Below, piece by piece: positions 43,105 to 52,884 of a stretch of 64,000 bases of DNA. The stretch spans positions 1,534,501 to 1,598,500 of the forward strand of contig NZ_JAUSZF010000001.1 of assembly GCF_030817315.1 (NCBI RefSeq), read 5' to 3'. Origin of the DNA: Sphingomonas faeni (GTDB lineage Bacteria; Pseudomonadota; Alphaproteobacteria; Sphingomonadales; Sphingomonadaceae). A program made the position numbers and the translations under genes. The notes beneath the pieces were generated by a model. The model saw only the letters and a program-made list of their open reading frames with translations. It was not told where the DNA came from and did no database searches. How positions within the stretch are numbered: the stretch's first letter is position 1; every line of letters begins with the position of its first letter.

Positions 43105-45393
43105 ATGAGCGACGACCGGACCGTAGAGATCGAGGACTACACGGCACCAGCAGGCGGCTGGGGCTCGATGAAGTCGCTTGTGGAAATTTCCGTCCGCGAA
43201 AAGGTCGGGCCGGAAGTGATCCGCGAACTCACGCGGCAGAACAAGCCAGATGGCTTTGCCTGCGTGAGTTGCGCGTGGGGCAAGCCCGCGCACCCGCATG
43301 TCGCGGAGTTTTGCGAGAACGGAGCGAAGGCGACCGCGTGGGAACTGACCTCGTTCCGTGTCACCCCCGCATTCTTCGAGCAGCATACCGTTAGCGAACT
43401 GCTGAGCTGGAAGGATTACGATCTCGAACAGGCCGGGCGCCTGACGCATCCACTGAAATACGATCCGACCACCGACAAATACACCGCGTGCAGCTGGGAC
43501 GAGGCTTTCGCGGGAATCGGTGCCAAGCTGAAGACCTACGACCCGACCAAGGTCATTTTCTATGCCTCGGGTCGCGCCAGTCTCGAAACGTCATACATGT
43601 ATAGCCTGCTCGCGCGGATGTACGGCAGCCACAACCTGCCCGACAGCTCGAACATGTGCCACGAGACGACCTCGGTCGGGCTAAAGTCCGCGATCGGCTC
43701 GGCGGTCGGCACCATCCATCTCTCCGACTACGAGAAATGCGACGCGATCTTCTACTTCGGGCAGAATCCGGGCGTGAACAGCCCGCGGTTCCTGCACCCC
43801 TTGCGCGATTGTGCGAAGCGCGGGGTCGAGATCGTCGTGTTCAATCCGCTCAAGGAGCGCGGGCTGGAGAAATTCCAGGATCCGCAGAACCCGATCGAGA
43901 TGGTGACGGGCAAGTCGACGCCGATCGCCTCGCAATATCACCAAGTGAAGACCGGCGGCGACGTCGGCGCGATCATGGGGATGTGCAAATATCTGATCGA
44001 GGCGGATGACAACGCCAAGCGGATCAACGGTCTCCCCGTGCTCGACCATGCGTTTCTCGCCGAGCATACGACCGGCTTCGAGGCATTCGCCGAAGTCGCG
44101 CGCGCGACCGACTGGGCGACGATCGAGCATGAGAGCGGCCTAGCCCGCACCGAGATCGAGGCGGCGGCGAAGGTCTATGCCAAGTCGAAGGCAGTGATCG
44201 CAGTGTACGGCATGGGCCTGACCCAGCATGTCGGTGGGATCGACAACGTCCACATGGTCGTCAACCTCATGCTGCTGCGTGGCAACATCGGCAAGCCCGG
44301 CGCGGGCATGGGCCCGGTCCGCGGTCACTCGAACGTTCAGGGCCAGCGTACCGTCGGGATCACGGAGAAGCCCGAACTCGCGCCGCTCGACAAACTCGCC
44401 GAGCAATACGGGTTCGAGCCGCCACGCGAGAAGGGCTGGGACACGATCGAAGCGTGTGAGGCGGTGCTCGACGGCAGCGCGCAAGCATTCATCGGCCTCG
44501 GCGGCAATTTCGTCCGCGCGATCCCGGATCACGCGCGGATGGAGCCGAAATGGCGCGGCCTCGACTTGACGGTCCATATCGCGACCAAGCTCAACCGTTC
44601 GCACCTGTTGCCCGGCGAGACGTCGTATCTGCTCCCCTGCCTCGGCCGAATTGAGACGGATATGCAGGGCACCGGGCCGCAGAGCGTCTCGATCGAGGAT
44701 TCGTTCAGCCAAATCTACGGATCGAAGGGCAAAGCGACGCCGGCCGCCGAGACGCTGCTGTCCGAGCCAGCGATCGTCGCGGGGATCGCCAAGGCGACGC
44801 TCGCGCCCAATCCGAAACTCGACTGGGACGCATGGGTGCGGGATTATGCGCGCGTTCGCGATGCGATCGAGGTGACGTATCCCGAACTGTTCAAGGACTA
44901 TAACGCGAAGATGTTCACGCCCGGTGGCTTCTGGAAGGGTGTGCCCGCCGCGCACCGCGAGTGGAAGACCGAGAGCGGCAAGGCGGAGATCAACGTGCCG
45001 CAATCCCTCAACGTCACCGGGTTCGAGGAGGCGGAGGGCCGCTTCCGATTGATGACGCTGCGATCGAACGATCAGTTCAACACGACCGTCTACGGCTATC
45101 ACGACCGCTTCCGCGGCGTGAAGGGCACGCGTGACATCGTCTTCATGAACCGCAGCGACATGATCCGGATGGGGATCACCGACGGCGACGACGTCGACCT
45201 GGTCGGCGATGCGGGCGGCAATTCGGATCGCCGTCTCAACAAGCTGCGCGTGGTCGAATATTCAATCCCAGAGGGCTGCGTCGGTGCCTATTACCCCGAG
45301 AGCAACCTGCTCATGCCGGTCGCGCACCATGCCCGCGAAAGCCATGTGCCGGCGGCGAAATCGGTGCCGGTACGGATTGAGAAGACGCGCTGA
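43105..45393 (+). CDS. FdhF/YdeP-family molybdopterin oxidoreductase (copy 1)
   Basis: The 762-residue protein starts at an ATG six bases after GGAG; an ATG at 43099 sits on the ribosome site itself. Cys53, Cys56 and Cys70 (CVSC...EFCENG) may hold an Fe-S cluster. SNMCHETTSVGL (Cys185-His186) aligns with the Sec/Cys-His pair of formate dehydrogenase H, so Cys185 is the likely Mo ligand. MGLTQHVGG, RGNIGKPGAGMGPVRGHSNV and PCLGRIETDMQGTGPQSVS are typical of YdeP-like proteins. No signal peptide is seen, so it is cytoplasmic. The mobA and fdhD genes follow in overlap. The reaction is unproven; formate oxidation is a guess from neighbours. Confidence 0.88.
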   Translation: MSDDRTVEIEDYTAPAGGWGSMKSLVEISVREKVGPEVIRELTRQNKPDGFACVSCAWGKPAHPHVAEFCENGAKATAWELTSFRVTPAFFEQHTVSELLSWKDYDLEQAGRLTHPLKYDPTTDKYTACSWDEAFAGIGAKLKTYDPTKVIFYASGRASLETSYMYSLLARMYGSHNLPDSSNMCHETTSVGLKSAIGSAVGTIHLSDYEKCDAIFYFGQNPGVNSPRFLHPLRDCAKRGVEIVVFNPLKERGLEKFQDPQNPIEMVTGKSTPIASQYHQVKTGGDVGAIMGMCKYLIEADDNAKRINGLPVLDHAFLAEHTTGFEAFAEVARATDWATIEHESGLARTEIEAAAKVYAKSKAVIAVYGMGLTQHVGGIDNVHMVVNLMLLRGNIGKPGAGMGPVRGHSNVQGQRTVGITEKPELAPLDKLAEQYGFEPPREKGWDTIEACEAVLDGSAQAFIGLGGNFVRAIPDHARMEPKWRGLDLTVHIATKLNRSHLLPGETSYLLPCLGRIETDMQGTGPQSVSIEDSFSQIYGSKGKATPAAETLLSEPAIVAGIAKATLAPNPKLDWDAWVRDYARVRDAIEVTYPELFKDYNAKMFTPGGFWKGVPAAHREWKTESGKAEINVPQSLNVTGFEEAEGRFRLMTLRSNDQFNTTVYGYHDRFRGVKGTRDIVFMNRSDMIRMGITDGDDVDLVGDAGGNSDRRLNKLRVVEYSIPEGCVGAYYPESNLLMPVAHHARESHVPAAKSVPVRIEKTR

Positions 45394-45905
45394 CCGACAC
45401 GAATATCCTTGGCGTCGTATTGGCTGGTGGGCGATCGTCCCGGTTCGGTTCGGACAAGGCACGGGCGATGTTTCGAGGGCGTACGCTTTCCGAGCATGCG
45501 CGAGATTTGCTGGTGCCGTACGTCGATACGGCGGTCATCGTTGGCAGAGACGGCCCGATCGCCGACCTCCCCGGCCCCGATCTCGGCCCTTTGGGCGGGA
45601 TCGCCGGAGCGCTGTCCTATGCCGGCGAACGGGGTTTCACGTCGGTCCTGACGATCGCATGCGACATGCCGGTGCTGCCCGATGGTTTGCTGGCGGCGCT
45701 CGCACGGGGAGCGCCCGCCTATTGCCCGGATGCGCCGGTGCTCGGCCATTGGAATACCGCGTCGATAGAGGCTTTGCTTGAGCATATCGCGACATCGCCA
45801 CGCCGCTCGGTTCGCGGTTGGGCGGCGGCGATCGGCGCCGTGCCGATCGCTGCGCCCGCGCCGATCCTCAACATTAATACGCCGGAAGACATCGCCGCCC
45901 TATGA
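45390..45905 (+). CDS. mobA: Molybdenum cofactor guanylyltransferase
   Basis: The product is about 171 residues and attaches GMP to Mo-molybdopterin. The nucleotide-binding LAGGRSSRFGSDKARA, GPLGGIAGALSYA and CDMPVLPDGLL are clear MobA motifs. The start is unusual. No ATG or GTG exists between the last upstream stop and the motif. A CTG at 45390 overlapping the previous TGA keeps the first beta-strand (NILGVVLAGG), whereas the TTG at 45420 would cut it off. I use 45390. It lies between the molybdoenzyme and fdhD with four-base overlaps. The C-terminus is short compared with the ~190-residue E. coli protein. Confidence 0.83.
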   Translation: MTDTNILGVVLAGGRSSRFGSDKARAMFRGRTLSEHARDLLVPYVDTAVIVGRDGPIADLPGPDLGPLGGIAGALSYAGERGFTSVLTIACDMPVLPDGLLAALARGAPAYCPDAPVLGHWNTASIEALLEHIATSPRRSVRGWAAAIGAVPIAAPAPILNINTPEDIAAL

Positions 45906-46693
45906 CGACCTCCCGCACGCTGCCGATCAAGATCCTTCGCCCTGATTCGGTCACCACGGGAGACCGAACGATCGCAGTCGAGGTGCCCGTCGCGATCGAG
46001 ATCGATGGGCTCGGCTATGCGGTGATGATGATGACACCCGCCGATCTCACCGAGTTCACGACCGGGTTCCTGCTGACCGAGCGGCTGGCCGACAGCGCCG
46101 AGGACGTGCGCGACATCGACGTGTTCGAGGCCGAGGCGGGCTGGATCGTCCGCGTCGGCCTGTCCGAGCGGTGCAAGGGGCGCATTCACGACCGTGTCCG
46201 TCATCGGACCAGCGACACGAGTTGCGGGCTGTGCGGAATTTCCGGGCTCGAACAGTTACGCAAACCCGTCCCGCACACGCCGCCAAAGCCTGACACGTCC
46301 GTAAGCGCGCTTTTTGCCGCACTGGGTGGGCTGCGCACGCATCAGCCTCTCAACGCCGCTACGGGCGCCATTCATGCGGCGGCTGCGTGCGACCGCGAAG
46401 GCCGGATCATCGCTGCCTATGAGGACGTCGGTCGCCACAATGCGCTCGACAAGCTGGTTGGTGGCGTGGCGATAAAGCGCCATGCGATCGACGGGTTCAT
46501 CCTCGTCACCTCGCGGATCAGTTTCGAGATGGTCGACAAGGCTTTGATTGCCGGCGCGCCGATGCTGATGGGCATCTCCGCACCGACGAGCCTGGCGATC
46601 GAGCACTCGCGCGCGCACGGTTTGACACTGCTCGCGCTCGCCCGCAGCGATGCGATCCTGGTGGTCAACGATCCGTGGGACCTCTTCGCCTAG
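45902..46693 (+). CDS. fdhD: Formate dehydrogenase sulfurtransferase accessory protein
   Basis: The 263-residue FdhD protein carries the conserved CxxC pair Cys108-Cys111 (TSCGLCGISG), which passes sulfur to the molybdenum cofactor of formate dehydrogenases. Other marks are MMMTPADLTEFTTGFLLTER, YEDVGRHNALDKLVGG and VTSRISFEMVDKAL. Its ATG overlaps the mobA stop. Since FdhD serves formate dehydrogenase-type enzymes, its coupling to the YdeP-like gene suggests these enzymes carry a sulfido-ligated bis-MGD cofactor. Confidence 0.95.
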   Translation: MTTSRTLPIKILRPDSVTTGDRTIAVEVPVAIEIDGLGYAVMMMTPADLTEFTTGFLLTERLADSAEDVRDIDVFEAEAGWIVRVGLSERCKGRIHDRVRHRTSDTSCGLCGISGLEQLRKPVPHTPPKPDTSVSALFAALGGLRTHQPLNAATGAIHAAAACDREGRIIAAYEDVGRHNALDKLVGGVAIKRHAIDGFILVTSRISFEMVDKALIAGAPMLMGISAPTSLAIEHSRAHGLTLLALARSDAILVVNDPWDLFA

Positions 46694-46720
46694 CCGCACG
46701 CAGTGCGGCCAGGCGAAGAG
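46682..46720. terminator. Long bidirectional hairpin between fdhD and the FNT channel
   Basis: CTCTTCGCCT (46682-46691) pairs perfectly with AGGCGAAGAG (46711-46720). Inside, CCGCAC (46694-46699) pairs with GTGCGG (46703-46708) around GCA. The nearly 18-base-pair stem includes the fdhD stop codon and lies four bases from the convergent channel gene. It probably ends both transcripts. Confidence 0.65.
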
Positions 46721-46724
46721 TAGC

Positions 46725-47513
46725 TTACTTCGCGGCGAGAACCGCGTCGGTCTTTGCAGCGGCTAGGTAACCGCCGACGACGAATACCAACCCGCCGATA
46801 ATGTTGCCGACGCTGACGATCGCAAGATTGCGGACCATCCCGGTGATGTCGATCGAAGGGTTCGGCACCATCAGTCCGAGCGTCAATGCGGTCATGTTGG
46901 CAACCGAATGCTCGAACCCGGCCGCGACGAAGGCGAGTAGGATCCATGCCATTGCGATACACTTCGCAGCGTCACCCGTCATGCGGGCAGCGGTCCAGAT
47001 TGCCAGGCACACCAGCCAGTTGCAAAGGACCGCACGTGCAAGCAATGCGACCGCACTCGCCTCGACCTTGTGCTGGACATAGGCATGGAACATCGTGTCC
47101 GCGTTGGCGAACACGGCGCCGCCGCCGCCAGCCGCGAACACTGCCGACAGGATTAGTCCACCGATCAGATTACCGATCCAGACGACGGCGGTCAGCTTTA
47201 CGGCCTCCGCGACGGTGATCGTCCGCTTTGCGAGACCGAAGCCGAGATACATCACATAGCCGGTGAACAGCTCGGCGCCCGCGAACACGGTCAGGATCAA
47301 CCCGAGTCCGAAGGTCGCGCCCATTACCAGCGGGCGCACGCCCGGTTCGAGCCCCGACCCGGTGCTGAGCGCGAGGATCATCGCGATGCCGATATATGTA
47401 CCCGCGAGGATCGCGCCGGCGAAAAACCCTGCCGGAGAGCGCCGAAGCGCCTCCGCCTTGGTTGCGGCAAGGGTAGCGTAGGTGTCGATCGTCGACGTGT
47501 AACCGGTGCTCAT
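46725..47513 (-). CDS. Formate/nitrite transporter (FNT family)
   Basis: The 262-residue membrane protein has six hydrophobic segments. FNT signatures are AGAILAGTYIGIAMILAL in helix 1, FGLGLILTVFAGAELFTGYV in helix 2, and GFEHSVANMTALTLGL, which carries the central His of the channel. GNIIGGLVFVVGGYL ends the protein. Its ATG overlaps the stop of the second molybdoenzyme gene, so the two are co-translated. This favours formate as the cargo, though NirC-type nitrite channels look alike. Confidence 0.9.
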   Translation of the reverse strand: MSTGYTSTIDTYATLAATKAEALRRSPAGFFAGAILAGTYIGIAMILALSTGSGLEPGVRPLVMGATFGLGLILTVFAGAELFTGYVMYLGFGLAKRTITVAEAVKLTAVVWIGNLIGGLILSAVFAAGGGGAVFANADTMFHAYVQHKVEASAVALLARAVLCNWLVCLAIWTAARMTGDAAKCIAMAWILLAFVAAGFEHSVANMTALTLGLMVPNPSIDITGMVRNLAIVSVGNIIGGLVFVVGGYLAAAKTDAVLAAK

Positions 47514-49882
47514 GCGTCAATTTTGCTTTTCTGGCCGACGATCCCCGCGCGCACCACGCCACGATCCGAACCCATGTCGGCCGCCGCGGGACGGACGGTC
47601 ACCGGAATGGATTTATACGAGGGCGTGAAGCTTTGCGGATCGTGATCCTCGAGCGCGATCAACGGCTGCGTCTCGGGGTAATAGGATGCGACGCACCCGT
47701 CGGGCAGCGCATAGCGAACCAGCATCAGCTTCTGCACGACGCGATCGGGCCGCGCGAACTGAAGCGCGGTGGCGATATCGACGACGTCGCCCTCCTTATG
47801 CCCAAGCCGTGCCATGTCCCGCTCGTTCATGAACAGAATGTCGCGGCGTCCGAACACGCCGCGATAGCGATCGTCGAGGCTGTAGACAGTCGTGTTGTAC
47901 TGGTCGTGCGCACGCAATGTCGTCAGTCGCAGGACGGTCGGATCGCCAACGGTCTCGTCCTCCTCGACGCCCTTGGCGACGATGAAGTTCGCCTTGCCGC
48001 TGTCCGTCTTCCACTCGCGCATCGCCGCCGAGTTCGGGAGGTGGAAACCACCCGGCTTGCGGATGCGTGCGTTGTAATCGGCAAACGCGGGGAACACCGC
48101 TTCGATCTTGTCGCGGATCAGGCTGTAGTCGCCGACATAGGCATCCCAGTCGATTGCGATCGGCGCGCGGCCCTTGGCAGCAAAGGTGGCCTTGGCGATC
48201 TCGCCGACGATCCAGATTTCCGACTTCACGTTCTCGCCCGGTGGCATGAGGAAGCCGCGCGAGGCGTGGACCATCGACATCGAATCCTCGACCGTTACCG
48301 ACTGCTGGCCGGTCGCCTGCATGTCGAGTTCGGTCCGCCCCAGGCACGGCAACACGTAGGTCGCCTTCGCCATCAGCAACTGCGTGCGGTTAAGCTTTGT
48401 GGTGATGTGGACCGCGAGATCGAGGTTGCGGAAGCCCTCCGCGCAGGCCTGCGGATCGGACGAGGCGATTGCGAGATTGCCACCGAGGCAGACGATCGCC
48501 TTGGCCTTGCCGTCGCGCATCGCGGCGATGCTCTCGACCACCGAATGGCCGTGCTCGCGCGGTGGCTCGAAGCCGAATACGTCGCGCATGTTGTCGAGCA
48601 GCATCGGCATTGGCCGCTCGGTGATGCCGACGGTGCGGTCGCCCTGGACGTTGCTGTGGCCACGAAGCGGACAGATGCCCGCGCCGGGGCGGCCCATGTT
48701 GCCACGGAGAAGAAGCAGGTTGGCGATCTGCTGGACGTTGGTGGTGCCGGTGCGATGCTGGGTGACGCCCATGCCGTAGCAGCAGATAGCTGCCTTCGAC
48801 TTCGAATAGGCGAACGCGACCTCTTCAAGATCACTACGCGAAAGCCCGCTGGAGCGTTCGATCTCCGCCCATTCGGTGGTCGCGAGGTCCGCGATATAAT
48901 CGTCAAGCCCGGCGGTATGCTCGGCGATGAACGCGTGATCGAGCGCGCGTTCGCCGCCCGATACCTTGGCCGCCTCGTCGAGTGCGACCAGCGCCTTGGC
49001 GATGCCCTTCAGCGCCGCCGCGTCGCCGCCGACCTTCACCTGGTAATAGCTGCTGGCGATCGGGGTGGCCGACATCGTCGCCATCTCGACGACGGACTGC
49101 GGCGATTCGAAGCGTTCGAGCGAGCGTTCCTTGAGCGGGTTGAAGACGATGATCTTGCCGCCGCGCTTCGACACTTCGCGCAAGGTCGCCATCATCCGCG
49201 GATGGTTGGTGCCGGGATTGTGGCCGATCGACAGGATCAGGTCGGCGTGATCGAAATCCTCGAGGCTGACCGTGCCCTTGCCGATGCCGATCGACTTGGG
49301 CAGCCCGACCGAAGTCGCCTCGTGGCACATGTTCGAGCAATCGGGAAAGTTATTGGTGCCGTACAGCCGGACGAAGAGCTGGAACAGGAAGGCAGCTTCG
49401 TTCGAGCAGCGCCCCGAGGTGTAGAACTCCGACTGGTTTGGATCCGGCACGGCGGCGAGGCCAGCGCCAATCTCGCGCATTGCCTCGTCCCAACTCACGA
49501 CCTCATAGTGATCGGTCGCGGCGTTGTAGCGGAGCGGCTCGGTAACGCGGCCCTGATCCTCGATCCAGTGATCGCTCTGCTTCCAGATGTCGGACACGCT
49601 ATGCGCGGCGAAGAAATCAGCGCCGATCGTCTTGGCGGTAGATTCCCAGGCAACGGCCTTGGCCCCATTCTCACAGAATTCGAAGGAGGAGGTATGTTTC
49701 GGGTCGGGCCAGGCACAGCTGGGGCAATCGAAGCCGTCGGGCTGGTTCGACTTGAGCAACGTCTGGCCACCGCGCACGACGATCTGTTGCGCCTTCAGCG
49801 AAACGGCGACCGCTTTGAGCGCTCCCCATCCGCCGGCCGGACCCGTGTAATCGGCGATCCCATCAGGGCGTTTCTCACGCAT
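47510..49882 (-). CDS. FdhF/YdeP-family molybdopterin oxidoreductase (copy 2)
   Basis: The 790-residue paralogue of the enzyme at 43105 shares its domain order: Cys53, Cys56 and Cys70 (CPSC...EFCENG), SNMCHEATSVGL with Cys186-His187, GMGVTQHRTGTTNVQQ, RGNMGRPGAGICPLRGHSNV and PCLGRTELDMQATGQQSVT. It lacks a signal peptide. It is followed directly by the FNT channel gene and faces the first copy across mobA-fdhD. The two copies differ enough to suggest old duplication and separate roles. The reaction is unproven. The ATG at 49882 opens where the paralogues begin to align. Confidence 0.88.
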   Translation of the reverse strand: MREKRPDGIADYTGPAGGWGALKAVAVSLKAQQIVVRGGQTLLKSNQPDGFDCPSCAWPDPKHTSSFEFCENGAKAVAWESTAKTIGADFFAAHSVSDIWKQSDHWIEDQGRVTEPLRYNAATDHYEVVSWDEAMREIGAGLAAVPDPNQSEFYTSGRCSNEAAFLFQLFVRLYGTNNFPDCSNMCHEATSVGLPKSIGIGKGTVSLEDFDHADLILSIGHNPGTNHPRMMATLREVSKRGGKIIVFNPLKERSLERFESPQSVVEMATMSATPIASSYYQVKVGGDAAALKGIAKALVALDEAAKVSGGERALDHAFIAEHTAGLDDYIADLATTEWAEIERSSGLSRSDLEEVAFAYSKSKAAICCYGMGVTQHRTGTTNVQQIANLLLLRGNMGRPGAGICPLRGHSNVQGDRTVGITERPMPMLLDNMRDVFGFEPPREHGHSVVESIAAMRDGKAKAIVCLGGNLAIASSDPQACAEGFRNLDLAVHITTKLNRTQLLMAKATYVLPCLGRTELDMQATGQQSVTVEDSMSMVHASRGFLMPPGENVKSEIWIVGEIAKATFAAKGRAPIAIDWDAYVGDYSLIRDKIEAVFPAFADYNARIRKPGGFHLPNSAAMREWKTDSGKANFIVAKGVEEDETVGDPTVLRLTTLRAHDQYNTTVYSLDDRYRGVFGRRDILFMNERDMARLGHKEGDVVDIATALQFARPDRVVQKLMLVRYALPDGCVASYYPETQPLIALEDHDPQSFTPSYKSIPVTVRPAAADMGSDRGVVRAGIVGQKSKIDA

Positions 49883-50063
49883 ATTCGTGTCTCCCGTAAG
49901 GTCAGGCCCACGCGGGCACCGAATACGCGACGCGACGGCTGACCGTTAACCCAGGGCAATAGAACGGCATTTTCCTATTGCGAAGACGAGTTTCCCGCAC
50001 TCGGTGATCGGTTGCGTCTGTCTGCGGATAGCGGGCGGACGACGCATCACGCTAAGTCCGAAA

Positions 50064-50140
50064 TGGTAGCGAAGGAGGGACTTGAACCCCCGACCCCAGG
50101 ATTATGATTCCCGTGCTCTAACCAACTGAGCTACTTCGCC
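50064..50140 (-). tRNA. tRNA-Met (CAT)
   Basis: The 77-base gene folds as a complete cloverleaf with encoded CCA. The D-arm is AGCTCAGTTGGTTAGAGC. The anticodon stem CGGGA/TCCTG encloses ATCATAA with anticodon CAT, and the T-arm is GGGGGTTCAAGTCCCTC. The first acceptor pair is G-U. The A-arm sequence resembles elongator rather than initiator tRNA-Met, which would have three G-C pairs there. Confidence 0.93.
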
Positions 50141-50206
50141 GTACCGTCCGTCAGGGAAGCGTTCTTCCCTGCGAGGCGCGGCCTATAGGAAGCGGTTTCG
50201 AGGCGG

Positions 50207-50722
50207 TCAAGCGAACATGTGCCGGGAAATCGCTTCCCACGGTCCGCCGCGGTACCACCACGCGCCTAGACCGGCGATTTCGACGTCCTTCGGGACAAAA
50301 TCGCGTTGCAAATTGCCGAGCAAAAGCTTGGCAACTTGCGGGCTGACCTTGTTCTGGATCGTGACGTGCGGTCGCCAACCGCCGGCGTCCTGCGGGGTGA
50401 GCATGCCGGTGAACGCATCTGCGAGCCGCGCGCGGATGCCGACGAGCTCGGGGGACTCGATCCGGTAGGCGACACCGCGGCCGAGCGACATCAGTCCGCC
50501 GATCCGCGCCTGCGGGGCACGGATGCCACGCGTTTCCTGGTTGAGTCGGTGCTTGAGTTCGTCCAGTCCCGAGGGGGGCAGATGATGGAACAGCGTAAGA
50601 TGCGCGTCGAGTTGATTGCGCTCGGGCCGAAAATGCTCGCGGCGCATGGCATCAAAGAACGCCGTGTCTCGCCGTCCGAACAGGGCGGTAACGATGATGG
50701 GGGCGGGTCCCGTATCGGTCAC
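50207..50722 (-). CDS. 2'-5' RNA ligase family protein (2H phosphoesterase)
   Basis: About 171 residues with two HxTx motifs, HLTLFHHLP and HVTIQNKV, that define the 2H phosphoesterase fold of ThpR-like proteins. I take the GTG at 50722; a TTG at 50728 is equally open and overlaps the kup stop. Translational coupling to kup is likely. These proteins usually hydrolyse cyclic or 2'-5' phosphodiester bonds in RNA, but the actual substrate here is unknown. Confidence 0.82.
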   Translation of the reverse strand: MTDTGPAPIIVTALFGRRDTAFFDAMRREHFRPERNQLDAHLTLFHHLPPSGLDELKHRLNQETRGIRAPQARIGGLMSLGRGVAYRIESPELVGIRARLADAFTGMLTPQDAGGWRPHVTIQNKVSPQVAKLLLGNLQRDFVPKDVEIAGLGAWWYRGGPWEAISRHMFA

Positions 50723-50724
50723 GT

Positions 50725-52656
50725 TCAAATCTCGATCTGGCTGCCGAGTTCGACGACGCGGTTGGTCGGCAGGCGAAAGAACTCCATCGCGCTTTCAGCG
50801 TTGCGCAGCATCCACGCGAACAGCTTTTCTCGCCACAGCATCATGCCCGGATTGTCCGAGGCGAGCAGCGTCTGGCGCGACAGGAAGAAGCTGGTGTCCA
50901 TCATCTTGAAGTCCGCACCGCAAGTATGAACCTGCCGTAGTGCTGCGGGTACGTCCGCGTCTTCCATGAAGCCGTAGCGCAGGATAAGCCGGTGGAAGCC
51001 GTCGCCCAGTTCCTCGCGTACCGCACGATCGTGAGCAGGCCAGTAAGGCTGGCCGACGATCTTCACGGTCAGCAGGATAACGCGCTCGTGCAGCACCTTG
51101 TTATGCTTGAGGTTGTGGAGCAGCGCGTGCGGCACACCGTCCGCGGTCGAGGTCATGAACACGGCGGTCCCCGGCACCCGCGAGGCGGAACTGGCGGCCG
51201 ACCCAATAAAGACTTTTATCGGCATCGCGGCCTCGCGCATCCGGTCGATCATCAACTGCCGCCCCTTCGACCAGGTCGTAAGGAAGGTGAAGATGATGAA
51301 GCCGACCAGCAGCGGGAACCAGCCGCCCGCTGGAACCTTGGTCAAGTTCGCCGCGAAATAGGCGCCATCGACGGTGAAGAAGATCGCCAGCAACGGGATC
51401 GCCGCGATCTTCGGCCAGTTCCAGAGGCGGAACAGCACGACGCCGAGCAGGCAAGTGTCGATGAACATCGCGCCGGTCACCGCGATTCCGTACGCGCTCG
51501 TCAGGTTCGACGAGGTGCGGAAGAACAGTACCAGCAGGATCACCATCACCATCAGCGCCCCGTTGACGAGCGGGATGTAGATCTGGCCGGCGGTCGAGGC
51601 GCTTGTGTGCTCGATCCGCAGGCGCGGGATAAAGCCGAGCTGGATCGCCTGCTGCGTCACCGAGAACGCACCAGAGATGACTGCCTGCGATGCAATCACC
51701 GCGGCCATCGTCGCGAGGATAACGAGCGGAAGCTGGAGGCTTTCGGGGGCAAGGTTGTAGAATGGGCTGACCAGCGCGGCCTGGCCATCACGGAACAGCA
51801 GTGCGCCCTGCCCCATATAGTTTAGGATCAGCGCGGGAAGCACGAAGAACAGCCAGGACAGGCCGATCGGCTTGCGCCCGAAATGCCCCATGTCAGCATA
51901 CAGCGCCTCGGCACCGGTGACCGCGAGCACGACCGAGCCGAGCGCCAGGAACGCACGCTCCGGATCGATGATGAAGAACTCGACCGCGTAATGCGGCGAT
52001 AGCGCCCAGAGCACGCCGGGGGTCTGGACGATGCTGAGGATACCGAGCACCGCGATGACGCTGAAATACACCAGCATGATCGGGCCGAAGACGAGGCCGA
52101 TCCGCGCGGTGCCGCTCTTCTGCACCCAGAATAGCGCGATCAGGATGACGATCACGATCGGCAGCACCAAGCCGGCGAAGGCGGGTGCGGCGACGGCCAG
52201 GCCCTCGACCGCGGACAGCACCGAGACCGCGGGCGTGATCATGCTGTCGCCGTAGAACAAAGCGGTCGCGAACACGCCGAGCAGGATGATGCCCTTGCTC
52301 CAGCGCTTTGTTTTGGTCTTGCCCGAGACGAGCGCGAGCAAGGCGAGGCTACCGCCCTCGCCCTTGTTGTCGGCGCGCATGATGATGATGACGTATTTGA
52401 CCGTCACGACGATCATCATCGACCAGAACATCAGGCTGATGACACCCATGATGTGCGCCGCGTCGAGCGCTAGCTTGTGGTGGCCGGCGAAGGTTTCGCG
52501 GAAGGCGTAGAGCGGGCTGGTGCCGATATCGCCGAAGACGATGCCGATCGCCCCGAAGGCGAGCTTCAGCATGCCGTCGGAATGGTGATGCCCCGTCTCG
52601 AGATCGAGATTGGCGGGTGGCACGGTCGAAGCCGCGGCGGTCTGATCGACGCTCAC
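50725..52656 (-). CDS. kup: Low-affinity potassium transporter Kup
   Basis: The 643-residue membrane protein has about twelve hydrophobic segments and the Kup signature [17 protein letters not shown] at the start of helix 1. [36 protein letters not shown] and [14 protein letters not shown] follow. The C-terminal cytoplasmic domain is present to the end. It imports K+ with protons. The GTG at 52656 is chosen because it precedes a typical short acidic N-terminus. The 228-base upstream gap holds a small palindromic repeat. Confidence 0.94.
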   Translation of the reverse strand: MSVDQTAAASTVPPANLDLETGHHHSDGMLKLAFGAIGIVFGDIGTSPLYAFRETFAGHHKLALDAAHIMGVISLMFWSMMIVVTVKYVIIIMRADNKGEGGSLALLALVSGKTKTKRWSKGIILLGVFATALFYGDSMITPAVSVLSAVEGLAVAAPAFAGLVLPIVIVILIALFWVQKSGTARIGLVFGPIMLVYFSVIAVLGILSIVQTPGVLWALSPHYAVEFFIIDPERAFLALGSVVLAVTGAEALYADMGHFGRKPIGLSWLFFVLPALILNYMGQGALLFRDGQAALVSPFYNLAPESLQLPLVILATMAAVIASQAVISGAFSVTQQAIQLGFIPRLRIEHTSASTAGQIYIPLVNGALMVMVILLVLFFRTSSNLTSAYGIAVTGAMFIDTCLLGVVLFRLWNWPKIAAIPLLAIFFTVDGAYFAANLTKVPAGGWFPLLVGFIIFTFLTTWSKGRQLMIDRMREAAMPIKVFIGSAASSASRVPGTAVFMTSTADGVPHALLHNLKHNKVLHERVILLTVKIVGQPYWPAHDRAVREELGDGFHRLILRYGFMEDADVPAALRQVHTCGADFKMMDTSFFLSRQTLLASDNPGMMLWREKLFAWMLRNAESAMEFFRLPTNRVVELGSQIEI

Positions 52657-52808
52657 TGGACGGTGAATCGACCCGGAAGTGCAGCAATCATCATCGAATT
52701 TCCGATTTCACCCTGTGCCCCAATCGCGGCATTTAGCATGAGGGGTAGAGGGCGGCAACGGCGAGGCGACTAGCATGGATTAACCGGGATTGGTCGGGCC
52801 CTGCCGTT

Positions 52809-52826
52809 CTCCTGCGAACGCAGGAG
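52809..52826. repeat. Short family B-like hairpin upstream of kup and Lrp
   Basis: CTCCTGCG (52809-52816) pairs with CGCAGGAG (52819-52826) around AA, followed by CCCAG as in family B. A weaker mirrored half near 52860-52875 suggests an eroded full unit. It lies between the kup start and the end of the Lrp gene. Confidence 0.5.
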
Positions 52827-52884
52827 CCCAGGGTAACGGGCGCTACCGTTGTTGGCCCTGAATTCCTGCATCCGCAGTAAAACG

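Noticed and set aside
47633..49942. A 769-codon open frame antisense to the second molybdoenzyme
   Set aside because: It has low-complexity shadow composition without domains, and it exactly covers a well-supported gene on the opposite strand.
50064..50140. tRNA-Met as an integration site for a mobile island
   Set aside because: No integrase gene and no direct repeat of the tRNA 3' end were seen nearby.
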